Positions 27,277 through 34,632 of a stretch of DNA of 38,283 nt are shown here, one piece after another. The translations under genes were made by a program, and so were the position numbers. Location: the NCBI GenBank assembly GCA_900319275.1, contig ONNS01000016.1, positions 1 to 38,283 of the forward strand, read 5' to 3'. This DNA is from an uncultured Eubacteriales bacterium (lineage in GTDB: Bacteria; Bacillota; Clostridia; Oscillospirales; Oscillospiraceae). The notes beneath the pieces are model-generated. The model was not told the origin of the DNA. It ran no database searches and saw only the letters and a program-made list of their open reading frames with translations. Numbering within the stretch: the stretch's first letter is position 1; each line of letters begins with the position of its first letter.

Positions 27277-27309
27277 AAGGATGGCGGGTTTCCCGCCATC
27301 CTTGTTTTA
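27277..27309 (+). terminator. Attenuating terminator between binding protein and permease genes
   Basis: AAGGATGGCGGG and CCCGCCATCCTT form a 12-bp stem with a three-base loop, followed by GTTTTAC. It should lower permease and ATPase expression relative to the binding protein. Confidence 0.8.
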
Positions 27310-27343
27310 CTCAAACACCCAATATAGATAGGGGGCTGTTTCT

Positions 27344-29053
27344 ATGGCCAAAAACCAGGGCGCGGCGCTGGACCGGAAAAAACTGATGGCGGACCCCATC
27401 ATGGTCACCACCATCGTCGTGCTGATCACCTTTCTGACTTTGTTTATCCTCTATCCGCTGGCGATCTTGCTGGTGGACAGCTTCGTGGGCGACGGCGGCT
27501 TCGGCTTTTCGATCTTTCAGCGCATCTTCGCCATGAAGAGCTTTACCCGCGCCATCACGAACACCCTCAAGGTCGGCTTTGTCGTCGGCATCCTCTCGAC
27601 GCTGATCGGGCTGCTGTTCGCGTATGTCGAGGTCTATGTGCGCATGAACAGATTCGTCGGCGGCCTGTTCAAGGTCGTGTCCATGCTGCCGGTCGTCTCG
27701 CCGCCCTTTGTGCTGAGCCTTTCGATGATCATGCTCTTCGGCCGGGCGGGCATCATCACGCGCTTCCTGCTGCATATCTATGACAACAACGTCTACGGCT
27801 ACTGGGGCATTGTCATCGTGCAGACCCTGACCTTCTTCCCGGTCTGCTACATGATGCTCAAGGGGCTTTTAAAGAACATCGATCCCTCGCTCGAGGAGGC
27901 CGCGCGCGACATGGGCGCGGGCCGCTGGAAGGTCTTTGCGGACGTGACGCTGCCGCTGATGCTGCCGGGTCTCGGCAACGCTTTCCTCGTCACCTTTATC
28001 GAGTCGATCGCGGACTTCGCCAACCCCATGCTGATCGGCGGCAGCTACGATACGCTGGCCACGACGATCTATCTGCAGATTACCGGCGCCTATGACAAGG
28101 CCGGCGCCGCCGCCATGGCCGTCGTGCTGCTGTGCATCACGCTGGCGATGTTTGCCGTGCAGAAGTACTATCTCGAGGCCAAGACCGCCGCGACCCTCAC
28201 CGGCAAGGCCAGCCGCGCGCGCATGCTGATCGAGGACAAGAGCGTCAAGATCCCGCTGACGATCTTCTGCGCGCTCTCCGCCGCCTTCGTCATCCTGATG
28301 TATATCTGCGTGCCGATCGGCGCGCTCTTCCCCACCTGGGGCCGTCATTTCTTCCCGCTGACGGGCAAGTGGTTCAGCCAGGTCTTCACGCGCTACAAGG
28401 GCTTCAAGGCCTTTAAGGACTCGTTCGTCCTGTCGCTGATCTCCGCGCCGGTCACGGCGCTGCTGAGCATGATCATCTCGTATCTCGTGGTCAAGCGGAA
28501 ATTCAAGGCCAAGGGCTTTATCGAGGCGGTCTCGATGCTGGCGATGGCTGTGCCGGGCACGGTGCTCGGCGTCGGCTATATCCGCGGTTTCTCCGGCGGC
28601 ATTTTCCACACGGGCTTTCTGCAGGGGCTTTACGGCACGGGCCTGATTTTGATCATCGTCTTTGTCGTCCGCTCGCTGCCGACCGGCACGCGCAGCGGTA
28701 TCTCGGCCCTGCGGCAGATCGACAAGTCGATCGAGGAGTCGGCCTACGACATGGGCGCCGACAGCTTCCGGGTGTTCATGACCGTGACGCTGCCCCTGAT
28801 CAAGGACAGCTTCCTCAGCGGCCTTGTGACCGCCTTTGTCCGCAGCATCACGGCTATTTCGGCCATTATCCTGCTGGTCACGCCGCAGTTCCTGCTCATT
28901 ACCGTGCAGATCAACGAGTTTGCCGAAAAGGGCTCGTACAGTCTCGCGTGCGCGTTCGCTACCATTCTGATCGTCATTACCTACGGCGCGGTGCTGCTGA
29001 TGAACCTGTTCATCAAGCACTTCGGCACCAGCAAGAGCATCAAGGAGGACTGA
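27344..29053 (+). CDS. ABC importer permease with two fused transmembrane domains (second system)
   Basis: The 569-residue protein contains about twelve membrane helices in two BPD_transp_1 domains, each with an EAA loop (EEAARDMGAGRWKVFADVTLP and EESAYDMGADSFRVFMTVTLP). It is the FbpB-type partner of the AfuA-like protein upstream and the ATPase downstream. It resembles the minus-strand permease in layout but not closely in sequence, so the two operons are not a recent duplication. The ATPase start lies within six bases of its stop. Confidence 0.9.
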   Translation: MAKNQGAALDRKKLMADPIMVTTIVVLITFLTLFILYPLAILLVDSFVGDGGFGFSIFQRIFAMKSFTRAITNTLKVGFVVGILSTLIGLLFAYVEVYVRMNRFVGGLFKVVSMLPVVSPPFVLSLSMIMLFGRAGIITRFLLHIYDNNVYGYWGIVIVQTLTFFPVCYMMLKGLLKNIDPSLEEAARDMGAGRWKVFADVTLPLMLPGLGNAFLVTFIESIADFANPMLIGGSYDTLATTIYLQITGAYDKAGAAAMAVVLLCITLAMFAVQKYYLEAKTAATLTGKASRARMLIEDKSVKIPLTIFCALSAAFVILMYICVPIGALFPTWGRHFFPLTGKWFSQVFTRYKGFKAFKDSFVLSLISAPVTALLSMIISYLVVKRKFKAKGFIEAVSMLAMAVPGTVLGVGYIRGFSGGIFHTGFLQGLYGTGLILIIVFVVRSLPTGTRSGISALRQIDKSIEESAYDMGADSFRVFMTVTLPLIKDSFLSGLVTAFVRSITAISAIILLVTPQFLLITVQINEFAEKGSYSLACAFATILIVITYGAVLLMNLFIKHFGTSKSIKED

Positions 29054-29056
29054 GTG

Positions 29057-30133
29057 ATGGAAAAAGTCAAAAAAGGCGTCCGTCTGGACCACATCTCGAA
29101 AATATACCAGGACCCGAAAACCGGAAAGGATTTTTACGCCGTCCGGGATACCTCGCTGAATATCGAGCCGGGCTCCTTCGTCACGCTGCTGGGGCCGTCC
29201 GGCTGCGGCAAAACGACGACGCTGCGCATGATCGCCGGCTTTGAGAGCCCGGACGAGGGCGAGATCTACCTCGGCGACGAGCCGATCAACGAGCTCACGC
29301 CGAACAAGCGCGACACCGCCATGGTCTTCCAGAGCTATGCCCTGCTGCCGCACTACAACGTATTTGACAACGTGGCCTATGGGCTGAAGCTGCGCAAGGT
29401 GCCGAAGGATGAGATCCGCGAGCGCGTCATGAAGATCCTCGATCTGGTCGAGCTGACCGGCATGGAGGGCCGCATGACCAACCAGCTCTCCGGCGGCCAG
29501 CAGCAGCGCGTCGCACTGGCCCGCGCCCTGGTCATCGAGCCGTCTGTCCTGCTCTTCGACGAGCCGCTGAGCAACCTCGACGCCAAGCTGCGCGTCTCGA
29601 TGCGCACGGAGATCCGCCGCATCCAGCAGGAGGTCGGCATCACGGCGATCTATGTCACCCACGACCAGTCTGAGGCCATGGCGCTGTCCGATCAGATCAT
29701 CATCATGAACAAGGGCGTCGTCGCGCAGATGGGCACCCCGCAGGAGATCTATTATCACCCGGTCAACGAGTTCGTCGCCGACTTCATCGGCGAGGCGAAC
29801 TTCCTGAAGGGGAAGATGCTCTCCGGCGACGGCAAAACCGCGACCCTGGAGGTTGAGGGCAACCGCGTCACGGTGCCGGGCAAGCCGGGCATGCAGGAAG
29901 GCGGCGAGTACACGATCGTCCTCCGCCCCGAGGCAGCCCGGCTGGCCGAGGCGGGCGGGCTGCCCTGCAAGGTCGTGCTCTCGTGCTTCATGGGCTCGTA
30001 CCAGAACTACCACGTCATGGTCGGCAATACGCTCGTCAAGCTGGAGGAGCACAACCCGAAAAACCGCCGGATCTTCTCGGTCGGCGAGCAATGCTCGCTG
30101 ATGTTCGAGCCGGAGTCTGTCCATATCCTTTGA
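29057..30133 (+). CDS. ABC importer ATPase (second system, FbpC-like)
   Basis: The 358-residue ATPase has Walker A GPSGCGKTT (about residues 48-56), Q-loop FQSYALLP, signature [15 protein letters not shown], Walker [13 protein letters not shown], switch YVTHDQSEAM, and a C-terminal TOBE domain (EYTIVLRPEAARL). It completes the rightward importer. The ATG is preferred over the GTG one codon earlier because AAGGAGG lies eight bases before it. Confidence 0.93.
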   Translation: MEKVKKGVRLDHISKIYQDPKTGKDFYAVRDTSLNIEPGSFVTLLGPSGCGKTTTLRMIAGFESPDEGEIYLGDEPINELTPNKRDTAMVFQSYALLPHYNVFDNVAYGLKLRKVPKDEIRERVMKILDLVELTGMEGRMTNQLSGGQQQRVALARALVIEPSVLLFDEPLSNLDAKLRVSMRTEIRRIQQEVGITAIYVTHDQSEAMALSDQIIIMNKGVVAQMGTPQEIYYHPVNEFVADFIGEANFLKGKMLSGDGKTATLEVEGNRVTVPGKPGMQEGGEYTIVLRPEAARLAEAGGLPCKVVLSCFMGSYQNYHVMVGNTLVKLEEHNPKNRRIFSVGEQCSLMFEPESVHIL

Positions 30134-30199
30134 TTGCCGCCGCCAAACCATAAAGGGCCAGTTGCAAAATACAAAACAGGAGCGGAAGCCTTGGTGGTA

Positions 30200-30348
30200 T
30201 CGTAGGGAAGGGCCTTGTGCCCTCCCGGCGGAATCAAACTCATTTAGCAAATAAATGTTCGGCGTATTCGCACTTTGTACGAATACGCCGAACTTTTTGC
30301 TGGTAAATATCTTTGCGCGCCGGGCGGCCGCGAGGGCCGCCCCTACGA
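30200..30348. mobile_element. GTAGGG-ended miniature inverted-repeat element
   Basis: The ends TCGTAGGG (30200-30207) and CCCTACGA (30341-30348) are inverted. Each opens a GC-rich hairpin (GGGaagGGC / GCCctCCC on the left; GGGCGGCC / GGCCGCCC on the right), as in the element at 24371. In between lies the terminator hairpin of the upstream ABC operon. There is no coding capacity. Flanking stretches 30134-30199 and 30349-30514 show nothing else. Confidence 0.65.
30257..30298 (+). terminator. Terminator of the rightward ABC operon
   Basis: GTTCGGCGTATTCG and CGAATACGCCGAAC form a perfect 14-bp stem followed by TTTTT. It lies inside the miniature element, which may therefore supply the terminator. 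Confidence 0.88.
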
Positions 30349-30514
30349 CAGGACTTTCGTTTTCACGGCTCCGACGCATTTTGTATCGCACCCTTTATGG
30401 CGGGATTTTTCTTCCCGGCGGCCGCTTTCGCGCCTCTTTTTTCTCCGGGGCGGGTATGCTGGTGCTGCTGCGGACAGGGCGTCCGCAAGCACAAGGCCGG
30501 AGAGGAGCGAGCAT

Positions 30515-31357
30515 ATGCAGGCAGTGCGCAGCCGCCCGGGGATCCGCCGGGGCGGCATTTTATATCTCAGTGTGGAGGATCTGGAGCCGAACCCGGTGCA
30601 GCCGCGGCAGAATTTTGACGAGGAGGGGATCGAGGAATTGAGCCGCAGCATACGCAGCTACGGCATCTTAAACCCGCTGACGGTCCGCTATCGCGGCGGG
30701 CACTATGAGCTGGTGGCCGGCGAGCGCCGCCTGCGCGCGGCAAAGCTGGCCGGACTGCGCGAGGTACCCTGTCTGCTGCTGAACGTGAACATGGAGGACG
30801 CGAGCCTGATCGCGCTGATCGAAAACCTGCAGCGCCGGGATCTCGACTTCATTGAGGAGGCCGAGGGCCTGCGCCAGCTGCAGCGGCTCTTCGGCATGAG
30901 CCAGGAGGAGGCCGCGCGGCGCATCGGCAAAAGCCAGTCGGCCGTGGCAAACAAGCTGCGGCTTTTGAAGCTGCCGGAGGACGTGCTGCACACGCTGCGC
31001 GACCGCGGGCTCAGCGAGCGGCACGGCCGCGCCCTGCTGCGCCTGCCGACGCCCGACGAGCAGCGCAGGGCGCTCGCCTATATCCTCGAAAACGACCTGA
31101 CCGTATCAGCCACCGACAGCTATATCGACACGCTGCTGACCGCGCCCGAGAAGGACGCCGCGCCGCGGCACACCCTGATTTTGAAGGACGTGCGGATCTT
31201 CCTCAATTCGCTCAACCGCTCGCTGGAAGTGATGAAGCAGGGCGGCATCGAGGCCGGCGTGAATCGCCGCGAGACCGACGAGGCGCTGATCTTGACGATC
31301 TCGATTCCGAAGGCAAAGCCGCATAATGCGGCAAGAGCGGATGTCGAGAAAAAATGA
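30515..31357 (+). CDS. ParB/Noc-family CTP-dependent DNA-binding protein
   Basis: The 280-residue protein has the ParB N-terminal domain (VEDLEPNPVQPRQNFDEEGI, the CTP-binding GERRLRAAKLAGL near residue 69 and ENLQRRDLDFIEEAEG near residue 103). A helix-turn-helix follows (MSQEEAARRIGKSQSAVANKLRLL), then a C-terminal dimer region. No parA is adjacent, which favours Noc (nucleoid occlusion) over a partition pair, but the two cannot be told apart safely by eye. The start ATG follows AGAGGAG. No nearby palindromic parS or Noc site was identified. Confidence 0.88.
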   Translation: MQAVRSRPGIRRGGILYLSVEDLEPNPVQPRQNFDEEGIEELSRSIRSYGILNPLTVRYRGGHYELVAGERRLRAAKLAGLREVPCLLLNVNMEDASLIALIENLQRRDLDFIEEAEGLRQLQRLFGMSQEEAARRIGKSQSAVANKLRLLKLPEDVLHTLRDRGLSERHGRALLRLPTPDEQRRALAYILENDLTVSATDSYIDTLLTAPEKDAAPRHTLILKDVRIFLNSLNRSLEVMKQGGIEAGVNRRETDEALILTISIPKAKPHNAARADVEKK

Positions 31358-31390
31358 GTTCTGATGATGGCGCTTTTTCGCAGAAATACT

Positions 31391-31575
31391 TAAGTGAGCT
31401 TCCAAATCTTTGATTTGGCTAAGCGAACTTATGCATGCGAGCAAAGCGAGTCGTATTGTGTATTTCAAGAAAAAGAGACGAAATCAGGGCACATTTTTTC
31501 CGGCAGACGCCTAAGTGAGCGTCCAAATCTTTGATTTGGCTACGCGAACTTATGCATAGCTGCAGACGTATTGTG
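31391..31575. repeat. Tandem structured repeat D (two units)
   Basis: Units at 31391-31460 and 31512-31575 share 46 bases with only two differences, and these two form a base pair (T31400:A31422 versus G31521:C31543). Each unit folds as AAGT-GA-GCxT-CCAAATC-TTT-GATTTGG-CT-AxGC-GA-ACTT, a two-stem hairpin with a tandem G-A internal loop. Both then continue TATGCAT and end in an (A)CGTATTGTG-like tail. The stretch lies between the ParB-like and YlmC genes and holds no convincing gene. Confidence 0.88.
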
Positions 31576-31650
31576 CGGTTTTGCCTTAAAGAACAGAAAA
31601 AAGGCATAACCCGGGCATCCCCGTCATAGGCTGTGGCGGGTGGTGAAAGT

Positions 31651-31926
31651 ATGATTCAGACATTTTCCGACCTTCGCTACAAGGAGGTCATTGATATCCA
31701 CACGGGCTTTCGTCTGGGCTACATCTGCGACGCGGAATTTGACGACCAGAAGGGGCAGCTCTGCTCGCTCATCACACCGGGGCGCGGCAAATTCTTCGGC
31801 CTGCTGGGGCGTGAGGACGATTTTGTGCTGCCCTGGAGCTGTATCGTGCGCGTCGGCAGCGATATCATCCTGGTCGAAAGCCCGCAGCCGCCGCGCCGCC
31901 GCAAACCGCGGAACAAGTGGTTTTGA
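31651..31926 (+). CDS. YlmC/YmxH family PRC-barrel protein
   Basis: The 91-residue protein matches the small PRC-barrel family found in spore-forming Firmicutes: SDLRYKEVIDIHTGFRLGYICDAEFD at the start, LPWSCIVRVGSDIILVE near the end, and a basic tail PRRRKPRNKWF. The molecular role is not established. YlmC/YmxH members are associated with sporulation. The start ATG after GGTGGTG is preferred over a GTG six codons earlier. Confidence 0.85.
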   Translation: MIQTFSDLRYKEVIDIHTGFRLGYICDAEFDDQKGQLCSLITPGRGKFFGLLGREDDFVLPWSCIVRVGSDIILVESPQPPRRRKPRNKWF

Positions 31927-31948
31927 CAATGATAGAAAGCGGTTTTGC

Positions 31949-31977
31949 TTGACATCTTTGGCGCAGCTATATATAAT
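31949..31977 (+). promoter_or_regulatory. Perfect consensus promoter for the antisense RNA
   Basis: TTGACA (31949-31954) and TATAAT (31972-31977) are exactly 17 bases apart. No plus-strand gene follows within the transcript, which instead runs into the complement of the 27-codon gene. Confidence 0.88.
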
Positions 31978-31983
31978 ATAGTT

Positions 31984-32076
31984 GAAAAAGGCGTTGCCGA
32001 AAAGCGGCTCCGCCCAGTTATTGGTTTATCTTAATAGAGAAACCGTCACTTGGCCGAGTGGCGGTTTCTGCTTTTT
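31984..32076 (+). ncRNA. Putative antisense antitoxin RNA (about 93 nt)
   Basis: Transcription from the consensus promoter should start near 31984. It should end at an intrinsic terminator: a 12-bp stem GAAACCGtCACT / AGTGgCGGTTTC (32039-32068) followed by CTTTTT. The RNA is fully complementary to the last codon, stop and 3' region of the minus-strand small gene and carries no open frame of its own. Its place and size match the RNA antitoxin of type I systems with convergent, 3'-overlapping transcripts. Confidence 0.7.
31985..32014 (-). terminator. Terminator of the 27-codon gene
   Basis: On the minus strand GGCG-GA-GCCG and CGGC-AA-CGCC pair around a CTTTT loop and run into TTTTT. The transcript ends almost exactly where the antisense RNA starts. 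Confidence 0.78.
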
Positions 32077-32129
32077 ACGGTGACAGTAATCGTGTATTTC
32101 CATACATGAAACGTCAATGTAATCGGCAT
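32046..32129 (-). CDS. 27-residue peptide, candidate type I toxin
   Basis: The peptide starts MPITLTFHVWKYTITVTVK and ends SRNRHSAK: a run of alternating hydrophobic and Thr residues, then a basic tail. It is below the usual gene-calling limit. A strong site GGGAGGTG lies six bases before the ATG, but it is buried in a hairpin (32134-32154). The gene has its own promoter and terminator and a convergent antisense RNA over its 3' end. This layout, not homology, is the basis for the toxin proposal. The peptide is not clearly membrane-spanning. I have an impression that similar short peptides occur in clostridial mobile DNA but cannot name a family. Confidence 0.65.
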   Translation of the reverse strand: MPITLTFHVWKYTITVTVKSRNRHSAK

Positions 32130-32133
32130 AGCA

Positions 32134-32154
32134 ACACCTCCCTTCCGGGAGTGT
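32134..32154 (-). promoter_or_regulatory. Hairpin sequestering the Shine-Dalgarno of the small gene
   Basis: On the minus strand ACAC-TCCC pairs with GGGA-(G)-GTGT around a GGAA tetraloop. The whole GGGAGGTG ribosome site lies in the 3' arm, so translation needs refolding or processing, as in many type I toxin mRNAs. Confidence 0.72.
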
Positions 32155-32194
32155 AGCGGAACCGCCTTTATACGCTTGGCAACGCCCAGCTTTG

Positions 32195-32223
32195 ATTTTA
32201 CAGGAACAGACTGTATTTGTCAA
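32195..32223 (-). promoter_or_regulatory. Promoter of the 27-codon gene
   Basis: TTGACA (32218-32223) and TAAAAT (32195-32200) are 17 bases apart on the minus strand, giving a predicted leader of about 60 bases and an mRNA of about 200. Confidence 0.82.
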
Positions 32224-32237
32224 TTAGAAGAGAACTC

Positions 32238-32400
32238 ATACTGATACCCAATAAAAACAAGACAATCTTTGCGGCCAGAATTGTGCCATACTTCGTTGGG
32301 CTCCTTGACCATATATGTCCATTATGCTCTGCGGAGCCCGCCTTGTCTGGCGCAATTCTGACTCGTAAATCTTTGTCTACTTTCTATCGGGTATCAGTAT
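32238..32400. mobile_element. MITE-like element with about 50-bp imperfect inverted ends
   Basis: ATACTGATACCC (32238-32249) is exactly inverted at 32389-32400. Pairing continues inward with AGACAA and CAGAATTGyGCCA blocks, then an inner GGGCTCC / GGAGCCC stem, so the entire 163 bp can fold on itself. It has no gene and no clear target duplication. It separates the small sense/antisense locus from the hflX promoter. Confidence 0.7.
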
Positions 32401-32418
32401 CATAGAGCGTATAAACCC

Positions 32419-32447
32419 TTGGCAAACCGGCATTCCTGCGCTATAAT
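32419..32447 (+). promoter_or_regulatory. Promoter of the hflX operon
   Basis: TTGGCA (32419-32424) and TATAAT (32442-32447) are 17 bases apart, about 38 bases before the hflX start. Confidence 0.82.
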
Positions 32448-32485
32448 TTATGATATATTATTTTAACCTGTAAGGAATCGAACGC

Positions 32486-33784
32486 ATGCAGACTACCACT
32501 GAAAAACGGGAACGGGCGGTGCTGGCGGGGCTGGCCGCTGCGAGCATGGACGCGGACGAGCGCTCGAGCGAGAGCTCGATGGAGGAACTGGCCGCGCTGG
32601 TGGACACCGCCGGGGGCGACACCGTGGCAATGGTGACACAGCAGCGCCCCTCGCCCGACCCGCGCAGCTTTATCGGCGACGGCAAGGTACAGGAGCTCAA
32701 GGAGCTGATCGCGATGAACGACTGCGATCTCGCCGTGTTCGACAACGAGCTCTCCCCCTCGCAGATGCGCGTGCTCTCCGAGGAGCTCGGCGTGCGCGTG
32801 CTCGACCGCTCGGGCCTGATCCTGGACATCTTTGCCCAGCGCGCCCAGACGCGCGAGGGACAGCTGCAGGTAGAGCTGGCGCAGTATAAATACCTGCTGC
32901 CGCGTCTGACCGGCATGTGGAGCCATCTGGTGCGCCAGACCGCCGCGGGCGGCTCGAGCCCGATCGGCACGCGCGGCCCCGGCGAGACCCAGCTCGAGAC
33001 CGACCGCCGCCATATCCGCCGCAAGATCCAGAAGCTGGAGGAGGAGCTGGCCGCTGTGCGCAAGGTGCGCGGCACGCAGCGCCGCCGCCGCGAGAAAAAC
33101 GCCATGCCGGTCGTGGCGCTCGTGGGCTATACGAACGCAGGGAAATCGACGCTGTTAAACTGCCTGACGGGCTCGGACATTCCGGCCAACGACCGCCTGT
33201 TCGACACGCTGGACACGACGACACGCCGCCTGCGCATCAATGAGACGCAGGAGGTGCTGCTCAGCGACACGGTCGGCTTTATCCGCAAGCTGCCGACGCA
33301 TCTGGTCGAGGCCTTCAAGGCCACGCTCGAGGAGCTGCGCTATGCCGACGTGCTGCTGCACGTCATCGACATCTCGAATCCTGAATGGGAACAGCAGGCG
33401 CGCATCGTCGACGCGCTGATCCGCCAGCTCGAGGCCGAGCAGACGCCATGCATCCGCGTATACAACAAGTGTGACCGCTATATCGGCATCCTGCCGCACG
33501 GCGAGGACGTGGTCTGTCTCTCCGCCAAAAGCGGCGAGGGGGCCGACGTGCTCGTCAAGAAGCTCGCCGCGCGTCTCGGCCACAGCCGCCGCACGGTCTC
33601 GCTGCGCATCCCCTACGCTGAGGCCGGGTTGGTGGACACGCTCAACCGCGAGGCCGAGATTTTCAAGTTAGAGTACACCGACGGCGGCATCAACTGCGAG
33701 GCCGTCGTGACGCCGGCACTCTTCGGCCGGGTCAAGGCCTTTATTCCCGGCTATGTCGAGCCGAAGGAGGACTGGGAGACATGA
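32486..33784 (+). CDS. hflX: GTPase HflX
   Basis: The 432-residue protein has the HflX N-terminal domain (DPRSFIGDGKVQELKEL, SQMRVLSEELGVRVLDRSGLILDIFAQRA), a glycine-rich linker GGSSPIGTRGPGETQLE and a helical segment. The GTPase domain follows: G1 GYTNAGKSTLLN near residue 213, G3 DTVGFIRKLPTHLVEAF, and G4 NKCD. HflX splits stalled 70S or 100S ribosomes during stress. It starts the plus-strand operon and overlaps yigZ by four bases. Confidence 0.94.
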   Translation: MQTTTEKRERAVLAGLAAASMDADERSSESSMEELAALVDTAGGDTVAMVTQQRPSPDPRSFIGDGKVQELKELIAMNDCDLAVFDNELSPSQMRVLSEELGVRVLDRSGLILDIFAQRAQTREGQLQVELAQYKYLLPRLTGMWSHLVRQTAAGGSSPIGTRGPGETQLETDRRHIRRKIQKLEEELAAVRKVRGTQRRRREKNAMPVVALVGYTNAGKSTLLNCLTGSDIPANDRLFDTLDTTTRRLRINETQEVLLSDTVGFIRKLPTHLVEAFKATLEELRYADVLLHVIDISNPEWEQQARIVDALIRQLEAEQTPCIRVYNKCDRYIGILPHGEDVVCLSAKSGEGADVLVKKLAARLGHSRRTVSLRIPYAEAGLVDTLNREAEIFKLEYTDGGINCEAVVTPALFGRVKAFIPGYVEPKEDWET

Positions 33785-34434
33785 CCGAATACTTCGTGCC
33801 CGCCGGTCCCGGCGAGTCAGAGCTGGTGGAAAAGCGCAGCCGCTTTCTGGGGCATCTGCGCGGCGTTGAGAGCGAAGAGGAGGCCCGCGCCTTCATTGAG
33901 GCTACGAAAAAGCAATATTACGACGCCCGGCATAACTGCTGGTGCTATCTGATCCGCGGCGGGGCCGAGCGCTACTCGGACGACGGCGAGCCCCAGGGCA
34001 CGGCCGGCATTCCGATGCTCGAGGTGTTTCGCCGCGCAGGCGTGACGAATCTCGTGTGCGTGGTGACGCGCTATTTCGGCGGCGTGCTGCTGGGCACGGG
34101 CGGATTGCTGCGTGCCTATACGCAGAGCGCCAAAGACGCGCTGGACATCGCCGGGATCGCCGCCGTGCGGCAGTGGGTGCAGCTGGATGTACCCTGCCCC
34201 TATGCCCTGCTCGAGCGCGTGAAGATAGAGCTCGCCGCCTGCGAGGGCGTAACCGAGGGCGTCGACTACGGCGCTGAGGTGCTGCTGCACGCCCTGCTGC
34301 CCGAGACCGCGGCCGCGCGCTTTGCCGACCGCATTTTCGAGCTCTCGGCCGGGAAGCTGCGCCCCACCGAGACCGGCCGCGTGTTCCGCGCCGCACCAAT
34401 AACTGTTTCGTCCCTTGCGGGACAAAACAGTTAG
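33781..34434 (+). CDS. YigZ/IMPACT family protein
   Basis: The 217-residue protein has the UPF0029/IMPACT core (YYDARHNCWCYLI, YSDDGEPQGTAGIPMLEVF, TRYFGGVLLGTGGLLRAY) and the smaller C-terminal DUF1949 domain. The biochemical role in bacteria is not settled; links to translation control have been made for eukaryotic IMPACT. The start overlaps the hflX stop (ATGA). The last nine codons and the stop are written by a near-perfect hairpin (34401-34432) that belongs to the following repeat cluster, so the C-terminus may have been altered by insertion. Confidence 0.88.
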   Translation: MTEYFVPAGPGESELVEKRSRFLGHLRGVESEEEARAFIEATKKQYYDARHNCWCYLIRGGAERYSDDGEPQGTAGIPMLEVFRRAGVTNLVCVVTRYFGGVLLGTGGLLRAYTQSAKDALDIAGIAAVRQWVQLDVPCPYALLERVKIELAACEGVTEGVDYGAEVLLHALLPETAAARFADRIFELSAGKLRPTETGRVFRAAPITVSSLAGQNS

Positions 34435-34605
34435 AAGGAATGCGCCCTGCTGCATGCACTCGCTTGCGTGGGACGCTCGCACACTGGCAGGGCGAGGAGT
34501 GTTTTTCCCGAGGCGCATGTCCCCGGAAAAAACAGATTTTTTCTCTTTTCCCGTTGCGACGGGAAAATCAGAGGGGAGTTCCCCTCTGAACTCCCCCGGA
34601 GCATG
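34401..34605. repeat. Hairpin cluster H between yigZ and rarA
   Basis: Five or more stems follow each other. They are AACTGTTTcGTCCC / GGGACaAAACAGTT (34401-34432), an outer GCCCTGC / GCAGGGC around 34444-34503, TGTTTTTCCcG / CGGAAAAAACA, TTTTCCCGT / ACGGGAAAA, and the alternative pair AGAGGGG / CCCCTCT or GGGGAGTTC / GAACTCCCC near 34570-34600. It resembles the array at 7938-8122 in style but not in sequence. No second copy lies in the window. It would form the rarA leader or the yigZ 3' region. Confidence 0.65.
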
Positions 34606-34632
34606 GTATTGAACATATACAGAGGTACGATC

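Noticed and set aside
27869-30391. An 840-codon open frame on the minus strand opposite the ABC permease and ATPase genes.
   Set aside because: It mirrors two well-supported genes and has no recognisable domain. Long antisense frames are expected at this GC content.
30515-31357. A plasmid partition locus (parAB).
   Set aside because: Only a ParB/Noc-type gene is present, with no ParA, replication protein or obvious parS cluster. The surroundings are chromosomal housekeeping genes.
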